Part shown: positions 1-28,269 of the stretch, in pieces
How positions within the stretch are numbered: position 1 is the first letter of the stretch
Layout of the letters: each line of letters begins with the position of its first letter
Assembly: GCF_014805685.1 (NCBI RefSeq)
Contig: NC_060907.1
Coordinates: forward strand, 6,306,992 to 6,370,991
DNA: 64,000 nt
Reading direction: 5' to 3'
From: Silurus meridionalis
Lineage: Eukaryota > Chordata > Actinopteri > Siluriformes > Siluridae
Notes under the pieces: model-generated
Database searches by the model: none
Seen by the model: only the letters and a program-made list of their open reading frames with translations
What the model was told of the DNA's origin: nothing
Position numbers and translations under genes: made by a program

Positions 1-386
1 TGCAAGTTAGAACAAAGAGCAAACGTGAAATCCTGCACCAAACCGGGCGAATCTGCCACAGAGACGTCTTACGTGACATACCGTTGACATACGTCGATGC
101 TGCAACGAGTCGTTCGAGGTGTTTCCAGCGGCACACGTGCTTCAAAGAACATCGCCGGAAAACGACGAGAGATCAGGAACACCTTGATCGATGAGCTCAA
201 CCCCACAAAAATGCTTAACACGCTTCGAGAAGAAGACTTCCGGGATACTTTCCAGAAATGGCAGGAACGCTGGGAGCTCTGTATTGCTGTGTATCGGGAC
301 TATTCTGACAGTGATAGTGTGTAAACATAGATAAATGAAGTATTATAAACAGAGCCAGTCTTGAAACGTTTTAATGCCCTCTCGTA
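1..386 (+). pseudogene. Internally deleted mariner-family transposase remnant
   Basis: Frame 1 begins with a short stretch (residues like RANVKSC, ESATET) resembling the N-terminus of mariner transposases. It meets a TGA at about 91-93, then continues in the same frame at 97-324 with a C-terminal-like segment containing FRDTFQKWQERWELCIA, the usual end of mariner transposases. The catalytic middle is missing, so the element is a dead, internally deleted copy. Bases 355-386 (CCAGTCTTGAAACG to CTCTCGTA) look like a 3' terminal inverted repeat followed by TA, the mariner target site. The 5' end is outside the window. Family assignment is by recognised motif only; subfamily is not determined. Confidence 0.7.
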
Positions 387-388
387 TA

Positions 389-500
389 TCTGAGGAGTTC
401 AGGGTTGAGGCCCTGATTACAGGCCCAGCAGTGGGAGCTTGGTGTTGCTGGAATTTGAGCTCATGATCTTCTGGTTCAAAATCCAACACCTCAACCAATG
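389..500 (-). mobile_element. tRNA-derived SINE head fragment
   Basis: Read on the minus strand this resembles the other SINE copies in the window: a GGTTGAGG start, a GAACCAGAAGATCATGAG B-box-like part, then AAGCTCCCACTGCTGGGCC. It has diverged and has no recognisable tail. Confidence 0.55.
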
Positions 501-545
501 AAATGTCTTACATTTGTGAAAAGATGTTTTTTTTTTTTTTTTTTA

Positions 546-782
546 AGAAGTGGGAAAGTGGTTAAGGTTTTGGGTAGCTGATCAGAAGGTTGGTGGTTCA
601 AGACCTGGTATCATGAAGCTGCCACTGTTGGGACCCCGAGCAAGGCCCCTAACCTTATGTGCTCTGTGCTGTATCTTCGTTGACCCTGCGCTCTGACCCC
701 AGCTTCCTAACATCTCTGGGATACGCTAAGAAATAATTTCACTGTGCTATAACATACATATGACAAGTAAAAAGCACCTTTA
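546..782 (+). mobile_element. tRNA-derived SINE, near complete, tail type I
   Basis: Begins with a tRNA-like head (GTGGTTAAGG A-box-like, GGTGGTTCAAGACC B-box-like). This is followed by the body AAGCTGCCACTGTTGGGACC and a tail with GACCCTGCGCTCTGACCCC and AATTTCACTGTGCT. It ends in a short A-rich stretch and lies in a PIBF1 intron. A poly-T run lies immediately upstream (about 526-544). Confidence 0.75.
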
Positions 783-2141
783 CTGTTAAATTAAGATCTT
801 ACTCTCCGTAATTCATATTTGCACGGATCTGGTGATGTGTTAAATTGCCCTTTAAAGGTTCATGAGTCAATGTTTTGTGTCTGAACTTGATGAATTTTTT
901 GGGAGAAAGAAGGGAGGATGCTACATTACTCAGCTGACATACAATAGGTTTGATGACTTCTCAGGCCAGTTGAACCTGCTTTAATAAGGGTTATTTAGGT
1001 AGTACTTAAACTTAACTTCCCTGAGTCAGTACAGTACAGGTGTAGGTTTAAATCTTTGCTGTGAACCCCCAGTGTGTACATAAAGAGAGATTTTTCTGTG
1101 GCAGATCAGGAAACCCCTTGAGATGTCTCCGTGTCTTTGACGTGGCCGCAACTTGTATTTGTGTCCTAACAATTCAGGCAAACGCATCATCAGTTTTCAT
1201 CTTTTAAAATGTGGACTTTTGTAATGAAAAATGCTTTTCCAAATTTGTAGTTTAGTAAAGCTACATGTTCACGTGGGTGCTACCCATATTATTGTGTCAA
1301 TCATACACAGATGTGTGTACAAGCCAAAATTATTCACCGCTCAAAAAGGAAGTTGTGCCAGTTCTACACTTTTTTCAGCGTTTGCTCCTCAAAGCGGATG
1401 TGAGAATTTCCAAATCTGTCACTCGGATCCCAGATGAACACGTGCTGCGATGTTCCTGCGGAGATTTGCAAGAATTTATGTAAATGTGCAGAGTGGCAGG
1501 TTTTTCCTCAAGTACGACTGTCATAGCAGAAATATGTAAATTATATTAATATAAGAATATTTAGTTTTGCACAATCTGGTTCTGTTTTTTGTTTGACAAA
1601 TCGTATCCAGCCATTCTACCATAACCCTCTTTCCTGGTCAATCAATCAACCAATCATTAAATCAATAGCTAAATAAGCAAATACATAAATAATGCATTAA
1701 TTTGTTCTAAAATGCATGTTGAAAAAAACAGGTTGCTTAATGCATTAGGTTGCCAGATCTAAAAAAAACAAAAAAAACAAACAAAAACCTAATTTTAACT
1801 ACACCTTAAAAGTTTAACAAAAACACTAGAAATTAGCCCAGAAATATATAAAAAGGGTCTTTACATTGTATCCCTTATTTTTTTGTGGTGTTTATGCACA
1901 TCTAACCCTTTTTTTTTTCTTCGCCATCATCATGGTACAGATTTTATTTACTTCGTAATGATTTCTTCTCCCAAACTTTGCAGAAATTGGACTTGTCCTG
2001 CACACTAGAGATACACCATCCACACATACAGTTTCCATTTATTTTCCCCATGGCCAGAGCCTTGTTTGCAGATAGTGATTTACAGTAAAATACTAGGCGC
2101 TACTGTTATTACCAAATGCAATATCCTACTGTAATTTCAGT

Positions 2142-2530
2142 AATTATACAGAAAGTATTGAAACACCTGACTTTTCTAGCCATATGTGGTTCTTCCTAAA
2201 CTGTTACGACATGGTTTGAGGCACACAGTTGAATACGATGTCTTTGGATTCCATAGCATTAAATTTTCCCTTCACTTGAACTATGAGACCCAAACCTGTT
2301 CCAGCTTCAGGCAGATATGTTTTAAATGGGTGGAGTTTTAAGATCTTTTGCTATAGATTTGACCTCCACCCTATTGACCACCTTTGGGATGAATGTGAAT
2401 GCTGACTGCACCCCAAGCCTCCTCACCTCACCTCCATCAATCCCTGATTTACCGATGGTCCTAATGGTCTTGTGGCTGAATCCAATCTCCAACATAGATC
2501 ATCTTACTGCTTGATGGAAATACAGTACAA
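2142..2530 (+). mobile_element. Tc1-like non-autonomous element, degraded copy
   Basis: Shares the family signature seen across the window: GAAACACCTGACTTTTC near the start, CATATGTGGTTCTTCC, AGACCCAAACCTGTTCCAGC, then a decayed C-terminal transposase segment (CACCTTTGGGATGAATG, equivalent to the HLWDE motif of Tc1 transposases). Stops and gaps interrupt every frame. The 3' terminus is missing. Confidence 0.7.
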
Positions 2531-3774
2531 TACTGTTTGAAATCACCTGAAATTTGACAGTAAAATGTTTTACAGTATTGAATTTGCAAACTAGCTGTTT
2601 CTGTTCACAACCTTGTTCCGAAAACTATGGCCATTTTGAGAATAGTTACACTAGGCTGCTTCATCTTGCCAAATTGCATTGCATTGTGGGGTTTTATTAG
2701 CGTTCTGAGGAACACCTGTTAATAAGAGCGTTTTCGTGCAAACTGCGTTAGATTACCGTTGTAACCTTGTTGCAACCTTTCAACGTGTCGCCTTGTTCGC
2801 AGTCTATTGAAAAGTCTTTAATGACTTCCTGTTCTCTTCGCTTTCACTGGAATGTTTCTCATGCAAAAGTGAGGCAAAAAATGTGAAATAAATGCCATTT
2901 TTTTCACCTAATGAATTTCTCAGACAACCACGCTGTTGTTCTGGATGGACAAAATATGTATAAGACACTTTGTATACAAATCCTGAGCTCTGGATCTCGT
3001 CATCACCTGAGAGGTGAAAATAACACCAGAGGTCATACACGTGCAAAGCACAACTTGAGGACAGAATTACTTAATAATTCGTGTCTATATGGAGTAATAC
3101 CAAGTGCGAACTCCTGTATATTTTCCTCCAAAACTAATCCCTCCGAGGCATTTCTCTGTAGCAATGACATAACGATTCGATACACACTCACTGTTCCTGG
3201 TGTACAGTACATTTTAATGGTATAATCGCTCCCCAAGTTTGTTCAATACCGAGTTTGGTTGAGGTCACGGATTCTGAAACTAGAGCAAAGAATATTTAAG
3301 AACCATACATACTGTTCCTTTATTAACGTTTTACTTTTACTACATTGCTTGTCTGATGAAGATCCGAACCCGAAAATGCCAAGCAAGAAAGACCTGTTTT
3401 TTGGCCACGAATACCTATAATTATCTTTGACAGCGGGATTCCTTAAAGAAGAGACAGACACACTCACTCACATATTTCTCAGGTGTTTTTTTTTTTTTTT
3501 TTTAACCAAGCGTGCCACCGACATTTGACACGACGTTGTAAAAAATGTCACGGTTTTCTGTTTTTATTTGTTTTTTCTTCTTCTTCTTAACACCATTGCT
3601 TGGGGTGATTTACGGTTAATGAACAGCACGCAATCCTTCTCTTTTGTCACTGTGCACCAACCTATATTTTTTATGCGTTTTACAGTTTTTTTTTTTCCCT
3701 AAGGGATAATTACATTGATTTGCCAGTTCACCCAGAAGCCTGGTGTACCTGGAGAACCAGTATACACAAACAAT

Positions 3775-4256
3775 GTGCATTTTATGGACAAAAGTTTTGG
3801 AACCTTTCCAATCATATGTCGTTCTTCCCAAAACTGTTGTCTTTGGATGCGATAGCATTACATTTTTCGCTCACTTGAACTAGGACACTCAAACATGTTC
3901 CAGCATGACAATGAAGATATGTTTTAGGTGGGATGGAATGGAACATCTCCTGCTATAGAGCTTTGGCCTCAACCCTATTGAAGACCTTCAAGATGAATTG
4001 GAACACTGCACTGGGCTGGACTGGACTGCACCCCATATCTCCTCACGTTTACCCCTATCAGTACCTGGTTTTACCTACACCCTTGTGTTTGAATGAAATC
4101 TCATGCGAAGCTCCACAAAATCTAGCGGAACATCTTCCCAGAAGAGTGGAGCTCATTATAACAGTATTATAATGGGGACTAAATGTGGAATGGGATGTTT
4201 AAAAGCACATACCAATCTAATGCTCAGGTGTTCAGAAACCTTAGTAGTGTAGTTTA
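3775..4256 (+). mobile_element. Tc1-like non-autonomous element
   Basis: Starts with ATGGACAAAAGTTTTGGAAC and ends with AGGTGTTCAGAAACCTTAGTA, equivalent to the two ends of the family. Inside it, the decayed frame still reads NLAEHLPRRVELII, the typical C-terminal end of a Tc1 transposase. It lacks the N-terminal and most of the catalytic part. Confidence 0.75.
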
Positions 4257-5282
4257 GAATGTACTATATATTGGTGCCTCTTGCAAACATTCTTCTTGGA
4301 CCTTGCTCTTGAAATATTCTATATGTACAGACTGCGGTTTTGTTCTTGCCAAATAGCCATTGTCCCATTTTGTGGTGTTGCAGAAATTAGATGGCACGCT
4401 AGCTTCTCATTGTGTTCGGATGAATTTGAATCAATTAGTGAGTCATTGTTCTGTGTCTGAACTTGAGAAAGAGAAGGAGTGTGGATTGCAATTTACTGTG
4501 CTCATGTACATTTAGTGACTTCACTGGCCACTTTTACATTCTTGAACAGTTTATCATGTAGAAACTGAACAGAGCTGAGTCAGTAGGTGCAACTTTGTCA
4601 AGCCTTGCGTTGTTAGGACAACGGTTATGTTCGGTCAAATACAGTAATTAAACCCTTTGTTTGAATATGAACAGGATGTTGTCATATAAAACCTGATGAA
4701 CGAACAGTGCCGTAGCATTAAGGGGGCGGGGGGTATTTATTTTCCTGAACTTTGTTTCTTTGGGGTGAAGCATCTTTGCAAATCAACACAAGTTCGCTTA
4801 ATCAGGGTGTGGTGTCCAGGTTAACTCCACCCTCATCCATAAGGCACGAGGCTCATAAGGCTGAAAATGATACAGATCCTTTGCTTTAAACTTCTTACCA
4901 ATTCACACCATTTCTAACAGATTTCTTGGACAGTCATAGAAAGTTGGTGCTGGTAAGAGTCCCCAATTCGCATTCAGTAAAGCATTGAAGCTGTTTTTGT
5001 GGCCCAACTGCTTTGTTTTTTCCCATTAATTTCTACTTTACATGAATGATTTCCATTATTTAAGTGAAAGTTTAATAACTCACAGACCGTAGTGCTTATC
5101 TGCTGTTTCATGTTTCAAATTTTTTTCATAATTATCCAGAAGAGTTTAATGAGCAGAAGAGTTTGAATTTGAACCATGGAGATTAAAGTGGAGTGGAGCG
5201 TAAGCACTCTTGCGAAGCATCTTTGCAAAACCTTCCAACATTTGAGTACAGTTTTATTTCTGTAGCCTTTTTATTTCAAAAG

Positions 5283-5420
5283 ATTGTCCCTAATGAGCAA
5301 AACAGGGGCAATAGTGGCAAGGAAAAACTCTTCAGGACAATACAGACTCTAATGGGAAGCCATTCTAATCAGGATGACACCAAATGTCCATTTATTACCG
5401 CTCCTTTATTGTTCAGGTCA
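5283..5420. repeat. Possible dispersed-repeat fragment
   Basis: The string GTGGCAAGGAAAAACTC followed by AATCAGGATGACACC resembles the repeat at 7935-8075 and a dispersed sequence common in fish genomes. Its limits are unclear. Confidence 0.35.
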
Positions 5421-7934
5421 TGTTCAGTGATGCAGACTTGAATGCAAGTGTTTGTAGTAATTGTTTGTATTAATTACAGTCCAAAGTCATCTTCATGGTT
5501 CCTAAGGGGAACGATCCACAGTATTCCCTTGTATCTTTATGTATCGTCAACACTTTAAATGCTAAAACTATCAGGTACCTCAGGGTTCTGATCTAGGACT
5601 AACTCTTGTTGATTGTTTAACCCTATACAACAAGTTCATTTAGATTGATGCATAAAGGGAATTTTTACCAATCTTAAAAAGACCTTCCTGCAGAACGAGC
5701 TCATTAATTCTAGTAACAAGTTCACAAACACATTGCCTTGTTTGACAAATCCGTACTTCAGGTCCTGCAAGAGTTCAGTCGCCTGCCTGTTCTTTTCAGT
5801 TGCTATGGTTTTTGGTGTAAACATTAAACAATTAACCTAGTTTTAAAAACATTGCGTGTATCCCGACAAAGCAACATGAGAGCACACAGAGCGTTCCTAA
5901 ATAACATGCAATCGATCACTTTTTTTATTCTTTTCTGCCAAGCCAGGATGAGCAGGTGTAAGTGGTATAAAATGATAGATCCCTCAACACTTGAACCCTG
6001 CAGGCATCTACCACTTTGTTATTTCCGGTAGGGGGAGTGTGCACACTCGTGTTCACCCCTGGATCCCCGCTTATTGGTTCCCTCCTTCTCCCTCCCTTTT
6101 CTTCGGCAATGTCGAGCCCATATTTGCCCATGTCACATGCTCTCAGTGTGTCACTGCACTCCAGACGCATGCCTGGCATTCCAGAGGCTCCTCGGTGCAC
6201 AGTTGTTGGACATAGCCCGCGTTTTTCTGGCCCTGGGGAACGGATCACTCGCATTCACCCAGAAGCTGGGCTGAGAGGAGGGGTGAAGAGGGGGGCAAGT
6301 GACACATGCTGCTTTCCCGCTGTTGCCCTCCATGCCATAAACGCTTCAGGACTCCCTCCGTGCCGCTCTTGTAGTGTTTTGACGTGGGAAAAGAGGGGGA
6401 AAAGCGAATCCTAGATTGCATTGTGTCGCAGTTGTGTAACGGTCACTCTGACTCATCATTTCGAAACATAGGAATGGTTTTTCAGACAGAAAACAAAAAT
6501 GTCAGTGGCTGAAAAATAATCATCGTGTTGCATTTAAGAAATCTTGACCAGACACTTTAATAGGAACACCTGTACTTTTGTTCATTCACATTATTAGAAA
6601 ATCAAATGATCACGAAATCGTAGGAAGGGTCAGACAATGTCAGGTGGAAAATTCAGCTCACAGTGAACCATTGTAGTCTTGATTCATCTCCGGGTTCTGC
6701 TTGTGGGTTCTGAGATGCATTTTCTTCTCACCACGGCTGTGTTGCTCATTTGCGTTACCGCCAGCCTTCCTCTCTCAATAAAGTTTCTAAATACACAACT
6801 CAGCTCAACTCAGCTCAACTCAGCCCTCTAGAACCAACGACAATCATACCATGTTACTAAGAGACCACAGGATTGACTGGATATTTGCATTAATGAGCAG
6901 GAGTCATAAAACTTTTTATTTTTTGTTTTTTTTTTTGTCTGAAAATATTTTGTGGTGTTTGTGGCAAAGGCCATCTAATGCCAGATAAGGGTATGAGGTA
7001 TTTATTAAACAAAGCTAAGATCAGATTAATGCTGATGGCAGTTTGTAGATTGTGCAATCAAAAGACTGTGCTATTGGTGATCCGAGGTAAGGGAAGATCC
7101 GATTTTGGTTTTTAATTCTCTCGCCTGCAGTAAATACGGCCGTGCGGTCTCCTGAGCCACGTCTGGATCGCATGATCAGTTTGAATAAATGTCACACATG
7201 TTAACAGCTTTCATCAGATTTATTTATGCAACAGGTCTTGCTTCATTTCTAATCCTAATTTGCATTACACAAATGTTTAATGCAGTTTCGTTTTATTATT
7301 ATACAGCACATTAACAGTGCACGTTTATATTTCAGGTTTGGTAACAAACAAGTAAGAGGCAACGATGAGGAAAAACATGCCCCAGGACGCTGATCGATGA
7401 CATTCGGTATCAGGAAACAGAATGCTCTGAAATCCCTCTGTTTTTTTTTCTCTTTCTAAAATTAGCATGATCAAAAAAAATTTCAGATGATAACATCTCT
7501 TCATGCCATCTCAGACAAAGAGTGAAAACATCTCCAAGTTGTAACAAGCAGAGCTGCATTCTGTATATTGCAAAAAAAATGATCTAAGTGCTACTCAACG
7601 CTTCAGATCACTGATGTGTACGTAAGGTGGCATTACATATAGTTGTTACAGATACCTAGTAATTTAAAGATTACGCTACAGTTCTAATCCATAAAGTAGT
7701 GTTTATGTATAAAAGAATATGATGGATTAGTGCAACGCGAGCTCATTGCACAAGTAATTATTTCTTTGAAAGGACACAGAACACAGGTTTTAATGGAAAA
7801 AGGAAAGAATAGCATAAATAACCTACAGTTCAATCCAAGTTAATTTGGATCGCGCTTTTAACAGAGGACGTTGTCACAAAGAAGATTTACAAAATAAAAA
7901 GTTATAGTTACATATCTAAATTTTAATGTCATGA

Positions 7935-8075
7935 TGAAACCCTTTTACATCTATAATGAGCGAGCTAGTGGTGACAGTGGCAAGGAAATACTCCCTGAGA
8001 CGATATGATGAAGAAACCTTGAGAGGAACCAAACTTAAAACTGAACACATCCTCATCTGGGTGAAATCATATTAA
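7935..8075 (+). repeat. Dispersed teleost repeat fragment
   Basis: Contains GTGACAGTGGCAAGGAAATA, CTCCCTGAGACGATATGATG and GAAACCTTGAGAGGAACC, ending CCTCATCTGGGTGA. I know this string as a common interspersed fish repeat but cannot name its class. Confidence 0.5.
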
Positions 8076-8401
8076 TACCATCTTTTTTATTGTGTGTGAA
8101 AACTGTTCATGGCAATTGCAGCCTGAAGCCATTTATATAATACTAGTAGGCATGACGAAAAAAATATTACTTTTGTACTTTAAGTGATCAGTTACATGCC
8201 TTGTTCCTTAGTTTATTCTTATTTAGATTGGGCTTAAAGCACTAAGAAGCTTAAATCCGATTCATTCTGAATGATCAAACTAGCTGATTTCTCTTACTGT
8301 GTCTAAAACACTGATTCTGAAAGCATTTTTACCTCAAATCCACTCACTAAAGCATTATAGTTGTTGGTTTCTTATTCTAGGATGTATGGTTACACAAAAC
8401 T

Positions 8402-8502
8402 CACATTTGCAGCGTTTGGAAGGACCCAACATTGGCAGCTTGATGGTGCTCAGATTTAAAATCAGCTCTTTAATATCTTAGTCACTGAGTTACCACCTCC
8501 CT
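8402..8502 (-). mobile_element. Degraded tRNA-derived SINE
   Basis: Minus-strand reading gives GGAGGTGGTAACTCAGTGAC (head) and CATCAAGCTGCCAATGTTGG (body), then remnants of the tail with CAAATG. It is strongly diverged from the copies at 546 and 62070. Confidence 0.5.
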
Positions 8503-10010
8503 ATTAGGATAATGTCCCTAAAAAACACAGATTTATGCCAACATTTTTTTAATTTCAACCTTTTCCTAATAAACTGTTTTGGTGTGAGGAGCCAATCAGA
8601 TCGCAACTCTAGATTTCGAGGCTCTGAGGCAGAAATGTGCAAAACTTGTGCATCTGGAACCAAAATTACTCATTTTGTAATTCACCACCTCGATCGGAGC
8701 TCATTCATAAAAGTATACAATAAAAATGTGATCCTCGCTAATCCTGAGCACATAAGAGCACACACCTCACGAACCTCTGTTTGCCGATTCACAATAGACT
8801 ATTTCAGAAATGAAGGTTCGTTTACAGGGTCAGCGGCTTGATTTTTTTCATTCGTCTGTGTATCGTCGCAGAAATAACAAGTGGGAGCGTTTAGGAGACG
8901 ATCCCTGAACCCGGTTTTGTCATCCATCTTTTTTCCGAGTGACAAAGACGACAAAATGTCATGTTGCTATTGTGATTAACAATTTGTCAAAATGTCAAAA
9001 CGCTTGTGGAACTTGTAAGCTCAAATCCAATGTGACATGGCTCATGGAAGACACTCCTTGCTCCTCAAAATGTCTCCGGCGAAATGGTGCAGAAGAAGCC
9101 GCCACCATCGCGGACTCTTTGTTTCGACAGCTTTACATGACGGACAACTTATGTGTGTTTTTCGTGAGAATGAGTGACTTGGGGATCAGATGTGCTTTGC
9201 TTGGGCTCTCCAGCTGAAAGACGGTGTAGTGTGCAAGTAAATTCTGCAATCGCTCATGCAGTGCACACGCCCCTCACTAAAAAAACAACAGATCCTAAGT
9301 GATAAAAGTCTTGTCATGACAAACAGTACAGCAGTTCTGAGATTTTGAAAGTCATGTGATGTTTACTTAAGTGTAAAAAAAAAGCATCTTTGGAGCTTAA
9401 ATGCTTGAAGGGATTCTGATTGGTCAATTTGTTTTTATTTTTGTAGGGTTTGTTTGTACTAGAAATCCAGGTCCTGGCTGGATGTTGCATCAATACGGTG
9501 TTAAGAAAATAATTATTAATTTCCCATTACACTAGTAATCATCGTAAGTGCCAGTGGTAAGAAAAAAAAAAGGTAAAGGTCAAATGTGACCTGCCAAGTT
9601 TAAGCGCCTGTATGGACATGCTAGGATTTATCTGAAATTTCGAGATATGCAGTATTTATTTATTTTTTTTTGGCATAGAAAAAACCTGCCATCGCTCCAG
9701 TGTGTGTCAGGTGTCTGAGTGGGTGAATGTGTGAGAGAGGAAGAAAATGGAAACGACACTCTCAAAAAAGTGCGAACAGATATACCCGTGTGCCACCTGT
9801 GCCATGAACTAGCAGGCTATGAAAATATTTGCATGAAGTATGAACGTTTCCCCTCGATCCATGAGATTCAACAGAAAAAAAATATATTATTGCTACCATA
9901 TAAGTTACTGAAGTCTTTGATTGGGCCATAATGAAAATTTTGGCTTCCACATATCAAGCACATGAGCCGCTGCCTATGTCTTTCTAACACCGCGTGTGTA
10001 TGTGTTCCCT

Positions 10011-11690
10011 GGAGTGTATTGTGTGGTGCATTGGTGTTTGGGTGTAATGGGTCTATTTAGTGAATGGGTGTATTGGGTGTGTTGATCTGATAGATGGAAG
10101 TTTGGGTATATTGGGTGTGTTGTGTTGATGGCTATATAGGTGAAATATTTGTATTGGGTGTATTAATGTAATAGATGGATGGGAGTATTGATGAGTGTAT
10201 TGGATGTATTATTGGATGTATTGCGGTCTATTGAGTGGATGGGTGTATTGGGTGTGTTGTGCTGATGGCTGTATGGGTGTAATAGGTGTATTATGTGGAA
10301 TGGTGTAATGGGTGTTTGGGGTGTATTGGATGTATAGGTCAAGTGAGTGTATTGGATCTATTGAGGTGTATTGATTGGCTGGGTGTGAGTGTGATTGGTG
10401 TATTGGATGTATGGGTGTATTGGGTGTGTTGAGTTGATGTATGTATGGTTGTAATAGGTGGATTGGTGTAATGGATGTATGGGTGTTATAGGTGTTTGGA
10501 TGTATATGTGTGGTGGATGTATTCAGGTGTATTAAGTGAATGGGTGTGATTGGGGTATTGGATGTATGGGATATTAAAAGTATGGGTGTATTGGTGTGTT
10601 GAGTGGATTGATATATGGGTGGATGTGTGTAATGGGTTTGTGTTTGTGGTCTATTTGATGTATAGGTGTAGTTGGTGGATTTGTGTGTAGGGGATGTATT
10701 GGGTGGATGTATAGGGTTGTATTGAGTGGATAGGTGTGATTGGTGTAATATATGTATGGGTGTGTTGAGTTGATGGATGTATGGGTGTATTAGGTGTGCT
10801 GAGTTGATTGATATATGGGTGTATGGGTGTATGTGTGTAATGGGTGTTTGGAGTGTGTTGGATGTATAGGTGTGGTAGATGTATTCAGGTGTATTAAGTG
10901 GATGGGTGTGATTGGGGTATTGGATGTATGGGATATATTAAAAGTATGGGTGTATTGGGTGTGTTGAGTTGATTGATATATGGGTGTATGTGTGTAATGG
11001 GTGTTTGTGGTCTATTGGATGTATAGGTGTAGTTGGTGGATTTGTGTGTAGGTGTAGGGGATGTATTGGGTGGATGTATAGGGTTGTATTGAGTGGATAG
11101 GTGTGATTGGTGTATTAGATGTGGGTGTGTTGAGTTGATGGATGGGTGTATTGGGTGTGTTTAGTTGATGGATAAATGGGTGTATTGGGTGTAAAGAGTG
11201 TATTTGGTGGATGTATTGGGGTGTGTTGAGTGGATGGGTGTGATTGGTGTATTAGATGTGGGTGTGTTGAGTTGATGGATGGGTGTATTGGGTGTGTTTA
11301 GTTGATGTATGAATGGGTATATTGGGTGTAAAGAGTGTATTTGGTGGATGTATTGGGGTGTGTTGAGTGGATGGGTGTGATTGGTGTATTAGATGTGGGT
11401 GTGTTGAGTTGATGGATGGGTGTATTGGGTGTGTTTAGTTGATGGATACATGGGTGTATTGGGTGTAAAGAGTGTATTTGGTGGATGTATTGGGGTGTGT
11501 TGAGTGGATGGGTGTGATTGGTGTATTAGATGTATGGGATATATTAGATGTATGGGTGTATTGGGTGTAAAAGGTAATTAATGTATGATGTATTGGGTGT
11601 ATGGGTGTAATGAGTGTATGCGGTGGATGGGATGTGATGTATGTATAGGTACATTGAGTGGACAGTGTTTATTGGATGTATGGGGTAAAA
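10011..11690 (+). repeat. 1.7-kb G/T-rich minisatellite in the PIBF1 intron
   Basis: A long array of short variants of GGGTGTATTGGATGTA and GTGTGTTGAGTTGATGG. The plus strand is nearly free of C for long runs (10381-10440 has none). Higher-order structure is visible: a 137-bp unit starting GTGTGATTGGTGTATTAGAT repeats at 11101, 11238, 11375 and 11512. A longer segment around 10514 recurs near 10877 (about 363 bp apart). The G-rich strand is the coding strand of PIBF1, and the array ends about 130 bp before exon 11818-11983. Confidence 0.9.
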
Positions 11691-11817
11691 AGCTTTGTCC
11701 TGTCCAGGGAGAGAGAACAACATAAATGGTGCCTTTAAAGTTGTGTAAACAGATCTGCCAGTGTGTATTACATGGATAAATAACAGCAAATTAAAAGTTG
11801 TGTTTGTTTTTGCACAG

Positions 11818-27201
<15,384 letters not shown>

Positions 27202-27392
27202 CCAACAGAGACTCGTTTAACCTGAGGAACACAACGTACGGGTTTTATTTACAGACGCCATAATTCACGTCATGTAACAGTGTGTTTTGTACTTGTAAAA
27301 AAAATTTTTATTAAAAGGAATGTCTTTTATTTATTATTATTGTGGATGTGGACTCTGTTTGGATTTGTTATTTTTGTCTTGTGTGCACCCGG

Positions 27393-27428
<36 letters not shown>

Positions 27429-27690
27429 AGAGAGAGAAAAAATGTGTAGAATGTTCAGGAAAGTGCTCTTTTGTCTGCCGTGGTTTATTGTAACAGGAGT
27501 CTCCGGCCTCATCTTTTTAATCGGGAAGCCTTTACACACAGTAATACTTATAAATAGCCCGAGCCGTGCATACTGTAAGACTCGTGTGTCTCCTCTTGTC
27601 TCACTCTGGAATGGGTGCTGGAGGAGGCGATCTGATTCTGTTCTTCTCATTTCACGTCTTAAGGGGAAAAATAAATACATCCCATAATTA
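27202..27690 (+). other. PIBF1: PIBF1 3' UTR (probable extent)
   Basis: Candidate polyadenylation signals are ATTAAA at 27310-27315 and AATAAA at 27670-27675. Which is used cannot be told from sequence. A GT microsatellite lies between them. Confidence 0.55.
27397..27427. repeat. (GT)n microsatellite
   Basis: About 15 GT units between the two possible PIBF1 polyadenylation signals. Confidence 0.95.
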
Positions 27691-27792
27691 ATTTCTTGAT
27701 TATTATTTGTTATTTTTTACACAAGTTTAATGCACCAAATACACCAGAAGTTGCCTATCCATCTTTTACATAATGCAAGAATGTATTTATAT

Positions 27793-28268
27793 TAGAGCTG
27801 TCGATCAATTGAAATATTTAATCGTGATTAATCGCACGATTGTCATGTGTTAACTCGCGATTAATCGCAACTAAATCACACATTTTTATCTGTTGTCAAT
27901 GTGCTTTAAACGAATACACTTCACATTTTTCAATACTCTAATCAACATGGGCATGAATGCTTTATAAGAACGTATGTTTACTATTAGTGAAGCCAAACTT
28001 TACATAGAGCATGAAGACAAAATAATCTTGTTTGAAGTAAAATATTTGTTTAGTGATTAAAATTTTAATTTACATTTTTAAATATATATCAGAGTAAAGA
28101 CGTCATGAATAAGTGTGTGTTTTTGTTGAAGGTTTTAATTTCACCTCTTTTATATTTGTTTATATTTTTTAATAAAAATGGTCAAATGCGTGCTGCATTA
28201 ATCGCGCGTTTATAAAGTTTGTGTTTTTAAATTCAATCTGCGTCAATGCGTTATTAACGTGTCCTAAT
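27793..28268. mobile_element. Non-autonomous hAT-like element (ATTAATCGC type)
   Basis: The left end reads TAGAGCTGTCGATCAATT with repeated GATTAATCGC motifs. The right part has GCATTAATCGCGCG and ends GCGTTATTAACGTGTCCTAA. The layout resembles short fish hAT derivatives whose ends carry AATCGATTAA/ATTAATCGC strings. No coding segment. Confidence 0.5.
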
Positions 28269-28269
28269 T

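Larger units (their letters stand above)
387..11817 (+). other. PIBF1: PIBF1 intron, 3' part, continuing from beyond the left edge
   Basis: The first PIBF1 exon seen starts at 11818 and its upstream partner exon is not found here, so this whole stretch is intron. It contains the SINE, Tc1-like and minisatellite features listed separately. I see no gene or recognisable repeat in 783-2141, 2531-3774, most of 4257-7934, or 8503-10010. Open frames at 6016-6414, 8512-8841 and 8939-9217 show no domain and no splice context. A small 10-bp tandem repeat (CAGCTCAACT, about three copies) lies at 6800-6823. Confidence 0.75.

Noticed and set aside
6016..6414. 132-codon open frame in GC-richer DNA
   Set aside because: Overlapping frames on both strands, no domain or splice signals, lies in the PIBF1 intron; chance ORF in GC-rich sequence.
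8939..9217. 92-codon open frame with many Cys
   Set aside because: Cysteine spacing fits no finger family I know and no flanking exon signals are present.
10011..11690. Interstitial telomere-like tract
   Set aside because: Units are GGGTGTA-like with variable length, not TTAGGG; periodicity differs.
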